64,000 nucleotides of DNA. Origin: Agelas oroides (lineage: Eukaryota; Porifera; Demospongiae; Agelasida; Agelasidae). The stretch covers positions 25,559,316-25,623,315 of the forward strand of contig OX422183.1 of NCBI GenBank assembly GCA_949130485.1, written 5' to 3'. The notes beneath the pieces are model-generated. The model did not search any database and had not been told where the DNA came from. It saw nothing but the letters and a program-made list of their open reading frames with translations. Made by a program: the position numbers and the translations under genes. Of this stretch, positions 13,532-27,600 are shown one piece after another. The first letter of the stretch is position 1. Each line of letters starts with the position of its first letter.

Positions 13532-16500
13532 GAAGATGGTGAGTGCAATACCTTGTGATTTATGTTGTCTTTTCGCATTTGTAATAGCTTCAGCCATTAT
13601 CGTGCTAGCCTGGCTAACACAGACAGAGGAAAGAAGTCAGAAGATAGATGATTTGCCCGATCTGGTACTTCAGTGATGCGCTCCAGCGAAGTTAATGGCT
13701 CTGTCACTCATGAAAGCACTTGATAATGACTGAATGGTTTACAGAAGCCGTTGGCTAATCTAACGTAAAGATTTCGAGCGTATCATTTGTGAACTTTTAT
13801 TGTGGCCGCCATTTTTTTTCGGGGCCATCCCTACATATAGCGTACTACCATACGCCATGATATTCATTCAAAAGATCCCAATGGAATCATGATACTTAAG
13901 CTCCAACATACTTATCATTTGTATGCTTCTACATTCTCACCACGAGAACATCAGTTGTGTGCCCTCTATATATTTGCCTAGCTGTTATTGTCAACTTCAT
14001 TTGTTGGCATTTTCCATCTTTTCACCTTTTCATTTCCTATTCTGTTAACTTCTGACTAACTAAGGATTGAAAAGGTTACATTTGGTAACATAAAACAACT
14101 AACTATTTGATCTGCTTGTTTGGTGTTGCATTTGAGGCCATTCCTGGCAATGTCGGTGAGATGTGAAGGATACCCCAGCTCTCTTAGCTTCAAAAGTACT
14201 TCCAGCAGTTTATTGGCAACCTACATTAAAATAAAGTCAAGGTACAGAATCAATTCAAGCTAAGTGTACAACTGAGTAAGTCATATACCTCATTTGCATG
14301 AAGAAATGGTTTTACCAGCTCTCCACCTCCTTTCTCAGAATCTAGAAACCCCAGCATTCGTGCAAAGGCACCAGTTTGCTCACTGTCCCACATCTCTTCC
14401 TTGAAAGACACTTCCTCTTCAGGTGCTAATGAATGTTTTTCTACACCAAGTACTTTAGCTGCTCGTTTTGAGGCAGGTGTATACCTCAACTCAACGTTTC
14501 CTGGATCAGCTATGTTTTCTGGAATAATAAAGCTGAAATGTCCAGTTTGGAAAATCCCTTTAAGATCATTAGCAACATTCTGTAGAGTATCACCCTGCAA
14601 ATAAAGAACCATTAACCATTCCTCACACAGCTAGTGAGTAATGTGTAGGCATACAGAGTTTCAAACTACAATAATCAAAATTGGTCATGAAAGTTCAAAC
14701 TGGTAGTAGCCTACAGCACAAATACTTCCAACACTACTTACTTACGTACCTCTGCTCTTGCAAACCACAGCTGAATCAAAGTTATGTTCCTATTAACTGT
14801 CTCAATTTGCATTAGGCAATCACGAGTTGTCTTGACAGTATCACCCGTTGCTGTTAGCAATTGTTTCACACTCTCTAATAGAGAGTGGAATGACTGAGTT
14901 TTTACTGTAAATGGAAGAATAAGTTTGTATGCTGCATACAAGAGGTTCAGTACAGCCTCATCATATTCTTCATGTTGAAGTTGAGCAGTGATAAGCTGAT
15001 ATTGCTGATGGAAACATGCTTGGCCATTCTCACCAGTAAACCCTTTTTCACAGATGAACTGATAAAATTCTGCACTATCTGCAATCTTAGAAAATATGGC
15101 TAGATATTCATAGTCATATGTCACAACTCCTCCTTTGGCTCCTAGTAACTCCCTGACAGTGTCCATTTTGTCAGTGGCACTTGAAGGAGTCAAAGAGGCT
15201 CTGGTTTCCTCTGTCACCAACTCCTCTGCAATGGCTGTTAGCCTTATCAGGTTCTCATCATTAAGGCATCCTTCAAGTTGATACTGTTGACACACTTGTT
15301 TTATCTCTTGAAAATGTGTGGTAATTTTCAATAGGTCCACCATGTTTTTGACATCACCAAGACCTTGAGTATTCCTAACACCAGGAAGCTTTCCAAGCTG
15401 CTTAGACTTTGACAAAATGGTAAGTTCTTTTTGAATGTCTAGATTTTCAAGACTGACAGCACCATTAGCAGTGATTTGACTATACTTTGCATCTCCATGG
15501 CATAGTTGAACTAACACTGACACCACACCATTAAATGCCTGCCTGAATGAATTCAAATCTCTATCCTTGGTTTCCAATTCATGTCCCAAGTAAACTGAGA
15601 ACAGATAGCTGTCATGAAGAGTGAAAAATATTAGGGTGTCCACACAATCTTGGATTGGCTTCAGAAAATTTTTGAATTCTGCAAGAAATTTTCCCATCTC
15701 CCTTAGTGTGAATTGCTCACTAACCTGTAATGAAATTGGCTGGGGAGGCTGGAACTTGCCAGTCTTGTTGGGAGTCAATGGATTCCTTTGTAGAGTCAAT
15801 CTACAATCCATGTTTTCATCTGGAAGTACTATAAACCGTTTCATGTGTTCGTGAATAGTGTCTGGTATACTAATTCCATACATGCTCAGAACTGAAGTTA
15901 AGGTGCACCTAGAGATGCAAATGACAAAAACATGACAGAATAGTGTAAAAACATGCAAAAGCCACATATATTTAGTGGACAGGGGGCCAATAAGACATGA
16001 ACTAGTGCTGAAGTCAAGTGTCTGTTCAATACAACAAATTTGGATATGCAGAAGTTGTAGATCTGTTCATTTTGGCTGGCATGCAGTTATGCCAGTACAG
16101 GTCATGAACCATCACAAAACAAATAAGAATCAGAAATAGTCTAAGCTGTTGCACATGTCGGAAAATCTCCGTCAAAGCCACTTGGTTTTATTGCAGTGAA
16201 TCCAAATTTATGTCAACATCTTATGTGTGATGGTAATTATACTACACTTACCATTTAGCTCTTGGGACTTCAGGGACATATTTCAGCAAGAGAAGATTTA
16301 ATTCTTCTAGATGCTGCAAGTAAGTTGTTTGCATCTTTGCAATATCTTGGTCACCTACAATCAACTGCGTTGCACAAACAGCTTTGGCAATTTTGAAAAT
16401 TGACAAGTGCCTATTAGTATAGTCAATCATATCATCATAGTTGACTGTCAGCTGTAGAAACTTCATGCGCCAGTTGCCCAAAAATGTATGAATTTGCTGA

Positions 16501-18518
16501 ACCCACAAATAGTACTTCTGAACTTCAGGTGGACACTTACAAATGTCTGGTTTGAACTGCTCTGCAACAATGGACTCTTTAGTTCCATGTTCAATGTGCT
16601 GTCTCTGGCAATACTGGCCATAAATTTCTCCAATCTTCTCAATAATAGCAGTATATGATTCTGCCCACTCGTAACTACCTTCCTTTGGTTGTATTTGGTC
16701 ACAAAGGGTTGCTACAATACCCCAACAAAATCTTTCTTTTCTGGTCAGACTGCCTGGAGGGCAATAATTCTTGCTCTTAAGAACATTACACACCACAGTA
16801 TTTAGATGTCTTAAGACTAGTTGCTCCTCCTCCATAGTTGATGTCTGCAAGTGTGGTACTATATCCTGAGAGAATTGGAGTACAGAATAAGTGAGGTCTA
16901 CTGCAGTTACCATTCTGTATGTACAACAAGATTCCATAGGCTACTCGGCCCATGCACTCAAATGCTTTAGGTACAAGTTCTGTCTTTTCAACTGGAATGT
17001 GATTGTGAACATTATACATTGTGTAGCTATAATGTTGATTCACTTAATTGCTGTAGTGGAGTTTACAGTAATTCTTTCTAAGTGCTAGCATTTCAATACA
17101 TGTATGAAGTGTCTGTATCTTACTGCTTGCTCCAATGAACACAAGCGTGAACTAAACAAGCAACAAGCATGAACTAGAACTGTCTGAATTACAACACACA
17201 GGCTAGTCCCCAGCGGGATCCTGCACACTGGGTCCAATCACGCATGCATAGGATGGCACGCCTAGTGCCAGCCAGTGCAGGCACTAGGAATTGCTGCCGC
17301 CTCAGCCCTATCACTTGGCCAAACAATTCAATCAATATTTACTGATGAGATCATGACAAATGGAGATAGCTACATAGCAAGATAGCTAGAAGTTGGGAAG
17401 GCATTAATGTTATGTTGTTCTTATAAGCCAGCTTGATAAAGAATGACAGGTAAGTCACTTGGCTCAAATCATCAAAGATCAACTTGAACAGGATTCAAAC
17501 CTTTACAGATACATAGCTACAAGTCCAACCGGCATTATTATTCAGCATCTATGGCAGTACTACTGCTAGGACATGATATAACAATTGCTAACCACATCTA
17601 TGATTGCAGTTCATATGGTACAGTATATCAGTTGCCATGAGGATGGATATGCAATTCAAAATATTTGGAACATGCTTTTGTCTTTTAGCAAGATTCCGTC
17701 ACCAGTCAGGTTATGAATGAGTTTGTAAGAGAACCACAGCAGATTAAATGTTTCCTCTTGTTATAAACAAAGTTGGTCCAGAGTATAGAAAATTGTGCTG
17801 TTAATTTAGTAGTCTGCTGGCTAAACAAGACATGGCTACAAAAGAGTAAATTTGATCTGTCACACAAAACGTGGTCACTTACACACCTTTTGCAGCACAG
17901 TCAGAATGAGATCTTGAAAGCCATTAGGCTGAGGACATATATGACTCTGAAATTTGGACAAGCATGGAGATTTAAACATGAAACACATCTGAATAATTGT
18001 ACAAACTAACCATGATGCTATCCAAATTTCCAAGCAGCTCTCTTGACAACTCATTAGAATCAATGTAGGAGTGTAAATCTTCCATAAATTTTTCACTTGG
18101 AACACTGGTACCACATGAAATGCCAGTATCATCTGGTGGGCCAATAAATAGGTTGGGCACATCCAGCTTCATTAAATCAAGAATATATCTCACTGGTTTG
18201 CTTGATCGGATATAAAAAATAGCTTCAGAAGAAAGGTAATCTATTATAAATCCATGTTTTCTTGGCTCTGGCGACCTGTGAGAAAGATAAACAGACAATT
18301 ATGGCGGCTAAGAAGTCTCCCTACACCTTCCTACCAATATATACAAACTTCAATTGTTCCACCAATGTCAGTAATTGTATATATGTCCTAGGGTTTCCAC
18401 TCTTTAAATACAAGAATATCAATCACTACTATGGAGGAACTTCTCTAAATTAGACACTATCAGGACCACCATTATAGGGAGGTGTTTATATTCAGCACTT
18501 AGTAAATCAATCACTCAG

Positions 18519-18566
<48 letters not shown>

Positions 18567-18616
18567 CCTAGCTGTCTAGCTATCTACCTTCTACCTATCC
18601 ACCATCTATCTATCTT

Positions 18617-18652
<36 letters not shown>

Positions 18653-21600
18653 CCTACCTATCTATTGACCTGCCTATCTATCTGCCTAACTATTTGCCTA
18701 CCGTAAAATCAGGATACTAAGTACCTGCCTATTTTCAAAATTAACAGACAGAATGGGTGCTTACAATCATGGGATACTTACATTCATGGGGTGTTAATAA
18801 ATGGCATGTATTATTCAGGTAGTGTACAGTTATTAGGGAGCATACTAGCTGTGATATATTTAGGCTTATTGTTACTCCCCCTGCAATTTTCTGTTCTGTG
18901 TTTGTAGCTTTTCAAGAACCATAGATACAGCCGACACTCTACTTACATTCAAAAAGCCAAGTCAGCAATTTGCTTGCATTTGCATGTTTTTTTTTTATGT
19001 GGGGTGCCAATTTTTGTGTGGGTGCTTATAAACATGATGTGGTTCAAATAGGTACCTATATTCAAAAGATGCCTATTTGTTAAGTATTATTCCGCTTATA
19101 TGGTATCTGTTTATCTATTTATTTATTGCAAAATCGGGATATTAAGCACCGGTGCCTATTTTTGAAATTAGCAGACCAAATGGGTGCTTATAATCATGGG
19201 GTGCCTCTATTCATGGGGTGCTAATAAACACATGTAATATTAATAGAGTAGTTGTGATATGTATCTTCCTGCCATTTCTTGTCCCATGTCTGTAGCTTTT
19301 ATAGAACCCAGGATACAGACAACACTCGATTGATCATTGCCAACATTCACCCACCAAAGTAAAGGGCTTGGAACTAACAAATATCCCTATTGGCTAATTG
19401 CTCGATGTGTTTGTCAAGAGGCCTTGCCTATATGTTAGCTTTTATCCTGAGTCGATAGCTTGCAGATAATTGGAGATAATTACCAGCGAATCTTAGCTGC
19501 TACACTCGAAAGTCAAATCAGCCCTTGTATGCGGGGTGCCCATTTTGTATGTGTGCTTATAAACACGACATAGTTGTTGTACTCAAAATAGGTGTCTATA
19601 TTCATATCTTTCTAGAAATACTAAATTAAGCTCAACACTCTATTGCGATCAGAGTACTTCATATCCTACCTTTGTACAACTTCCTTAAACAACAAGCTCC
19701 AATGTTCATCACTGAGTTCAGCATGTTTTGTACGAGTCAATCTAGTCAAATATGCCGAAAGAAACTGCAATTGTAGACAAAACATCAGATTCAATGACAC
19801 ACTTGTGTACAAGGAATATAAATTGAAGTGCTGTAAATGTAACTTCAAATTTCCAGGAAACATAAGTATGAATCTAGTACAAAGCTATACCAGAAAACAT
19901 AAGATGTTTGTTGCCTTGGCACTGTTACATAGTTGAAACAATACCAACGGTAAGAAATTTGTGATGTTTTCTTCCAATTATGATATAGCCGTGGTAGTAC
20001 AAATACTGGACAACACAAAATAACGGAAAAGCAGAATAATGAACAGAACAACATAATAAAATACTGGACTGTGGATGCACAGACTGTGCCCTGTGCATGT
20101 CTCACAAGCCACATCCCTTCTCTGAACTTTAGTCTACAGTTAGGCTGTTGGTAACATGTACATGACACATCTCTTTGCCAACTAGTACTAAAGTTGGACA
20201 CTAAAAGTCTGACTGATCCAGTACAAACACTGTTGCGGGCTACAAATTATTGCTGGCAAAATGACTCATGTAGTGAGAAAGGATGTCACAAATCCGTCCA
20301 ATACTGTCCACCTGGGTAAGCAGTATTTGTTGAGGGCCGTAACAGAACAAAGGTAATAATCTTAGAGCGCAGGTGAGTAGTGTAGACTTTGATGCACTCT
20401 TGTCCTAAAAGCTTCACGGCTTACGTCAACACGAAATAATGAAGTTTACTTCACTCGAATTCTCGCCAGGAAGATATCTGTAGCTTACAACACTGTCCAA
20501 CCTCTGGATATGAGACTGGTCTCAACAAAAGGAGGCAGCGTATGTACATGTACCTAGTATGACCTTCAACTTCATTGCATCTTCAGACAAAGCGTACATG
20601 ACTTGCAGTATCTAATACAGATTCTCACGTGACTTCTAGTACAGAAACAGATTCTCATATAAAAAGGAAGGGCTTTATCAGCTGCTGTTGTGTTAAGTGG
20701 GGAAGTTCAAACATCAAGTGGCACATCATAGTGTGAGATTTTTTACACACAAATTGAGTATGTACCTGACAACAGTGAGGCTGTTGAGTCACACTGAAGT
20801 CAGGCAGACTGAAGCCCAATACAATAGTTATACAATGATCTGATAGGGTTCTCTTGCTAAAACCAGAGTAATTTCAGCTATCTGGTAACTATTTTAGCTG
20901 TGACTGCTTCAAATTTAGCTACAAATACCCCCACCAACTTAACCATAACTGCCCCACTCTGTCTGATTATACCTAGTCTACTACAGAAAAGGCAAACCCA
21001 CTCTACGCCTAATGGCGATCTTTGTGGAGTCCAATTCTTGGATTGTATTGACATTGTAGCTACACAAATTGGGGGGTGGGGTTTTGCAGATGTTGTTATA
21101 ATTCATAAATAACTTGGGGATAGGTTACATAACTCCTGTTGTCTCCTGGACCTGGTGGTGTGTCTGAGAGACTTGCTGTTCTGCGATAACTTTGGCATGA
21201 ATATTTCTAGCACCAATATATTTTTTGCTATATATGAAGAGATAGTGGAGTTTGCTTGTACATTCAGTTAGACATTGCCTATTTTTATATATACAAGTCT
21301 GAACCATATCCCCTTAGAATATCCCCATGGCCTGAGATTTCTGCACTGCAATGTACCTTAGCTAAATGGCTTAAGCTTTATAAACAAAGCCTTAACCACA
21401 ATGCAACAGCATGTTATTTATTTATCCATTTATTTACTTATAACATTTAAATGTTAAGTGTTAAGTAAACAAAGTAGGGGTCTAACATCTATCCCCAATG
21501 TTCTGTAATGACCGAACATTCTGACTGAACATTCATTCTATGATGTAATTACGTAATCATTGTTATATTTAAATGATTATATCATGCAATGAGTGCCCAT

Positions 21601-24600
21601 GTGCTGTTTTTTTGCCATTCTCTCTGTGTGAGCTCTCCATATTTTTGACGCGCTAGCCCCCAGCGGCGTTGCATTTGGAGGTCCCATGAGACCGATAGGG
21701 ATTTTTACCAAGAGTTCGAGATGCCGCCTAAGCAAAGGACAAAGGCTGAACTGAAGCAAGTAGACGAGCTAACCGCGTGTTTGCGGAAAGCCGAACGTCG
21801 GTTGGATGGCGATGTCGAAGTGGAGCGAGATGAGGCTCAACAGCGAGCTGATGAAACCGAGCGTCAGTTGCTCGAGTTGAAACAGGAGACAGTGGAGCTC
21901 AAGAGACTGTTAGAGGAGCTGAGGGTCGTCACGTGATGACCGAGAAGGCAGAGGTGAGCGGCCATTTGGAAGGGGCGGAGACTGATCTGGTGACCGTGAG
22001 ACACCGTGTGCGAGCATCAGTTGTAAGATGCCAGTGATGAAGTTGATCAGTTAGAATGGAAGCTGGATATGTCTCAGAGAAACATGGAGTTGCAGGTTGC
22101 TCATGCTAAGGAGCAGGCTCAGGCGGATCACCGGAAAGAGCTAGAAGCTCATGATGAGCTCATAGCATTGTTAAAGGAGAAGGTACAGCAGCTGGAGGGG
22201 ATCACGAGAAGTGACGGAGTCGAGTTTGGGGAGTGGGTGCACTCCAAACGCTCCTGAAAAGGTGCCCGAGTCAGGTGGTAGAGTTCGTATTACACTACCC
22301 TCACTACCAACATTTTCAGGGGAAGAGAGTAGGGATGATGAGGAGACCTTTGATCGTTGGGTGTGGCGATTGGAGAGGCATGCTGAGTTGGAACAATGGA
22401 GTGACAGGGAGAAGTTACTTCAGCTGGAACTACGTCTGAAAGGGCGAGCTGAACGTCTGTTTGAGGTCCTGTCAGAAGAGTCAAAAGTAAGCTTCCAAGC
22501 AGCAGTGGATAGCTTGAGGAAGTGACTGGCCCCCATGAGGAGGGAAGCACTGGTATCAGCCCAGCTCATGAAGCGGAAACAGAAGCCCACAGAGACTGTA
22601 GACCAGTACGCCCAGGATTTTGAGACCTTGTTTGATTGCACCTACGGTCGTCGGGCAGGGATGGACCAGAAATCCAAGGATCTTCTGAAGAGGGACCTGT
22701 TCATGCTGGGACTACTGATGAAGTGGCAAGAGAAAGTACTCCCTTCAGCTGAGAACTTCTCCAATTGCCTACACCAGGCCAGGGCAGTGGAGGAGCAAGA
22801 GAGGCAGCTGACTGAGTTGCATCAGCCCAGAGGCTCAGAAACTGCACGTTCCCCCAAGTCAGATGTGGGGTCTACCCAGCACCGATTTGAGTCCACTCCC
22901 CAGTTTAGGTCGTCAGAGCACCCCTCCACCCCTGGAAGGTCTTCAAGGTGTTGGAAGTGTGGAAGCACACGTCATCAACAGTAGGATTGTCCACAGCAGC
23001 AGCCGCCATCTGAGACACCTGGAAGAGTTCGAACTGGCTCAAATGCAGCAGTCAAGGGTGCAAGGCCCCCCCGTTGCAGCCGAGAGCCTGGAGGAAAGAA
23101 GTCACAGGCTCAGGAATGAGTGGACTGAAACAGAGTTCTTGCGGCCTTCAAAGGCATATCAGGCAAGAGCTGATGTTGATGCCATTTCTGGATCTCTTGG
23201 CCCGCTATACTATGCCAATGTCACAGTTGCTGGTACGAGCGTAGAGGCCATGGTGGATCCTGGGTCCTCTGCAACCATCATGTCATTTGAGCTCTTCCGG
23301 AATATTGGAGCAAAGGCAAAGATCCCTGTTGAAGCACTGAAGCGGCCTGATGTGGCATCGTGGGACTATAGCCAGAGACCAATCCCTATTGGTGCTTGTG
23401 TGGACCTGGAGCTGGAATGGCAGGGGAAGTCAGTGACCACTACGGTGTACCTTCGCTACGATCTGGGAGCCCAGGATGAGCCGTATCTTTTGGGCACTAA
23501 TGTAGTGATTCCTCTTGGTCTCATGGTGCCGGGTGTAGGGGTGGAGCCTTGTGGGGGAGACTTGTCTTTAAAGGGAGTGGCCAACCCAGTGGTGCAGCTT
23601 GTACAGGCAAGGAGAGTGCCGGGTTGTAGTGCCACCTTTCTGAAGGCCAGGGTGGATACTGGGGTACTCCCAAGTGGTGCTGTTGTGTTTGAGCCAAGTC
23701 GTGACTGGCTAAAAGACACGGGCTTGTACATGGAAGAATCAGTCTTGAGGACAGATCCTGAAGGGTATGTGTATGTAATGGTGCAAAATCCTACAGCGAT
23801 TCCTAGACAGATAGGAGCTGGGGCAATTGTGGGCAAGGCTGAGGAACTTGGCCATGTAGTGGAACCGGAGGAATTGGTTGGCGAACCTGAGGCTGAGGTG
23901 GAATGTATGGATGGTGTTGGTTTGCCAGAAGGAATGGCAGAAGTAGTGGAAAAGGCTACAGGTGATAGTGAGCAACCAGTGTGCAGAGTGGAAAGTGGTA
24001 GAGTGGAGTCGGGGGTTGATGCAAGGAAGGAGATGTTGGAGAAGTTGATCAAAGTTAGTGGTGAAGGTTTGACCACAGATGAGAAGCAGAGATTGTGTTG
24101 TTGATGCACATGGCATTTTTGCATTGTCAGAGCTGGAACGTGGAGAAGTTGGTGAGATAATGCATGAGATTGACACTGGAGATAGTCGACCCATCCGCCA
24201 ACCACCGAGGTGAGTACCATTCTTTCTTCGGCCAAAGATCAGCAAGATGGTGGATGATATGCTCAGGACCGGTGTGGTGGAGGAGTCCAAGAGCCCATGG
24301 GCTAGTCCGGTGGTGTTGGTAAAGAAGAGGGATGGGGAGTTGAGGTTTTGTGTTGATTATCGAGCACTGAACGCAGTCACCCGGAAGGATGTTTTTCCGA
24401 TGCCGCGAATTGATGACTCGTTGGATCAGCTGGGAGGCAAAAGGGGATTTTGGACACTTGGTGCACAGACTGGTTACTGGAAGATTCATATGGTCCTTCT
24501 TCCCAGGGAAAAACTGCGTTTGCTACACATGATGGATTGTATGAGTTCAGGGTAATGCCCTTTGGGGTGTGCATTGGGCCCGCAACGTTTCAATGTCTCA

Positions 24601-27600
24601 TGCAGCAGACTCTCAGGGATCTTGGAGAATGTTGCAGTGTCTATATTGACGACATGATTGTTTTCTCCTGAACAGTGGAAGAGCATGTGAGGCATTTGAG
24701 GCTGGTGTTTGATCGCCTGCGCGAAGTTGGCCTGAAGTTGCATCCAGCAAAGTCTGATTTTGCATCACCCAGGATGGTGCACCTGGGCCATGCGATTACT
24801 GCAGAGGGAGTTCTGCCAAACCCTGACAAAGTGGAGGCCGTGAGATCATTCAAGAATCCCACGGGAGTAAAGGAAGTCAGAGAGTTCCTTGGTCTAGTGG
24901 GTTACTACCGCCGGTTTGTGCCAAACTTCGCAAGAGTGGCAGGTCCCTTGCACTCCCTTACTCGCCAGGAAGTTCCTTTTCACTGGTCTGGTGAGTGTCA
25001 GCAGGCTTTTGATAGGCTGAAGGAATTGTTTTCCACACTGCCAGTATTGGCCTATCCCCAGTTTGACTGGCCCTTTACTCTGCATACTGATGCCAGTGGA
25101 AAAGGTCTTGGGGCGGTACTGGAACAGGAAGCAGATGATGGTCAGCCACATCCAGTGGCACATGCCAGTCGAACGCTGTCAAACATGAGCGTAACTATGC
25201 CATAACAGAACCGGAGGCACTTGGAGTGATATGGGTACTTCGTCATTTCTGAGCATACCTTCTGGGTCATTCTTGTGTTATTGTAACTGATCATGCACCC
25301 TTGTTGAAGGCTCGTCACCAATCTGGACAGTTAGCCCGATGGAGCCAAAACATTGCTGAGTTTGATGTGGAGATCAGATATCGGCTTGGAAGGGCTCATG
25401 GGAACACTGATGCCTTGTCAAGGTCATCAATGGAGAATGTAGCTGCAGAACTGGCTGGAGGGGTGAATCAGGTTGCCGTTGGTTGCAGTGAGATGGCTGA
25501 GCAGCAGAAACAGGACCCTAAGTTGAAGGTGTTGGTGGATTACATGGAGCAAGGGGTGTTGCCGTCTGATGAGAGGTTAGCTAAGAAGACTGTGGTTGAA
25601 AGTTCTCAGTTTTCGTTGATGGATGGGATATTGTACTTTGTTGATGGTGGTAGGGGTAGTAATCTCTGGATTGTGGTTCCAGAGGCTTTTAAAAAGAAGC
25701 TGATCGAAGAGACGCATGCTGGAAGTCTCACTGGGCATTTCGCTGCCAGAAGCCTCTATACAACACCTTATCTCGGGTGTATTGGTGGGAAGGAGTGTAC
25801 GGTGATGTGCACCAATTCTGCCACAGTTGCCTGACATGTGCCTCTCATGATGGAACAGGTCAGCGACACAAAGCTCCACTGCGACCCCTCCCAGTGTCTG
25901 GTCCCTTTGACAGAGTCAGTGTGGATACATTGGAGATGCCACAGACAGAGAGAGGAAACCGGTATGTCATTGTATTCATAGACTATCTAACCAAGTGGGT
26001 AGAGGCCTATACCAAGGAGGACCAGACTAGTGAGGCAATTGCACGGTTGCTTGTTGACAATGTTGTGTGTCGTCATGGGGTTCCTGGTGAACTGTTGTCG
26101 GACAGGGGGGGCTAATTTGCTGTCTAGTCTCATCATTGATGTATACAAGTTGCTTGGAATGTGCAAAATAAATACCACAGCATACCACCCCCAGGGGGAT
26201 GGATTGGTTGAGAACTTCAATCGTACTTTGCAGGCGATGCTAGCCAAGCATGCCCAGGAGTTTGGTCCAGCTTGGGACCTACATCTCCAGCAATTGTTGT
26301 TTGCTTATCAGTCTAGACCACATGCTTCTACTGGGGAGTCGCCCTTCTATCTCTTCTATGGGCGTGACCCACGGTTCCCAACTGAGACCACTTTCTCAAA
26401 ACCTCGTAGCGTGTATCAAGTAGATGTAGAGGACTATTGATTGGAGTTGACACATGGTCTGGCTACTGCCTGGAAGTTGGCAAGGCAGAATATTGGCAAG
26501 GCACAGAAGCGGCAAAAGGAGTGTTATGATAGGCAAGTGAAAGAGCCAAGGTATACGGTTGGAGGAAGGGTGATGGTGTTTATGCCACATGAGAAGGCTG
26601 GTAAGAAGAGGAAGCCGGCACTACCATATCACGGGCCATTCAGGATTGTGGAAGTGCTTCCAAATGGAGTTTCCGTAAGGCCTGTTGACCGACCTCAGGA
26701 TGAGCCGATACTAGTGAATGTAGATCGGGTCACACCCTGTCCTGATGAATTGTCTGACACTTCCTGGCTGGGTTCCCGTAAAAGGAGGACTCGAAAAACT
26801 AAGACTCCAAAGCCGGTGAAGAATATCCAGCAGCAGAATCGTTATGAACTTCGATCTAAATCGATGACCCCAGATGTCCGCGAGGTCGTGTGAACTTGGG
26901 GAGCGGGTGATGTAATGACCGAACATTCTGACTGAACATTCTATATTTAGTTTGATGTAATTACATAATCATTGTTATATTTAGATGATTATATAATCTG
27001 ATGCAATGAGTGCCCATGTGCTGTTCTTTGCCATTCTCTCTGTGTGAGCTCTCCATAATTTTGACGCACTAGCCCCCAGCGGCGTTGCAGTTCTGCGTAT
27101 GGTCAATGTTTACACAATCTTGAGTTTGCCTCATGTGAGCAAGCTATGCACTGCAACATTGAACAATAGATAAAACAGGTATATAACTAAAGCGTTTATC
27201 AGTGAAAAGTTGGATCACAGTCACTCTACTGTCAGTACTTAATACCTTAGAGAAAGTTGTCATAGTTGTAGAGAAGAGCTAGCCATGAACCATTTGATCT
27301 GCTAGATACTCTGTCACCACATATCCAACCATGAAAAGGAATCTCTGCCACTTTCTACATTCTGCAAGCAGCCAGTCTATACAACTCCTTAATATCCTTC
27401 ATATATACATACAGTAGATACGTAAGCTTCAGCTGTCTCTCCTGACTGGTGCACACAACTGGTATCCCTTGTACAGGTCCACATTCTCCAACTGTCCTCC
27501 CTGCCTGTCTCTCATAACCATTATCATTCAAGCTCATCTGCTAGCTGCTGTACTAAAGTTGTATAATAATATACCTTTATGTTTGCATGCGGCCCACAAC

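Larger units (their letters stand above)
11391..14103. other. Intron with repeats, no gene
   Basis: Holds the foldback at 11877-12290, a T-rich tract near 12355, a (TA)n microsatellite at 13498-13528 and the repeat at 13540-13862. ORFs here are short and without protein-like composition. No exon was found that fits the phase-0 join between 14104 and 11390, which works directly. Confidence 0.55.
21504..27089 (+). mobile_element. Ty3/Gypsy LTR retrotransposon, complete ends, inactive
   Basis: The 5' LTR is 21504-21673 (170 bp) and the 3' LTR 26911-27089 (179 bp). Both begin TGTAATGACC and end GGCGTTGCA. GTTC flanks both ends (21500-21503 and 27090-27093), a 4-bp target duplication. A candidate primer site, TGGAGGTCCCATGAGACC, starts 2 bp after the 5' LTR, and a purine-rich tract (CTTGGGGAGCGGGTGA) precedes the 3' LTR. 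The interior encodes Gag, protease, RT, RNase H and integrase in that order on the plus strand, antisense to the host gene. Frameshifts, stops and LTR indels show it is not young and cannot make intact proteins. Confidence 0.92.

Noticed and set aside
16920-16991. Possible short exon reading ELVPKAFECMGRV
   Set aside because: It is protein-like, but entry and exit phases do not fit the neighbours without an implausibly short intron; mentioned only as an alternative.
23456-24290. Long minus-strand ORFs opposite the protease region
   Set aside because: They are antisense shadows of the retrotransposon Pol frame.
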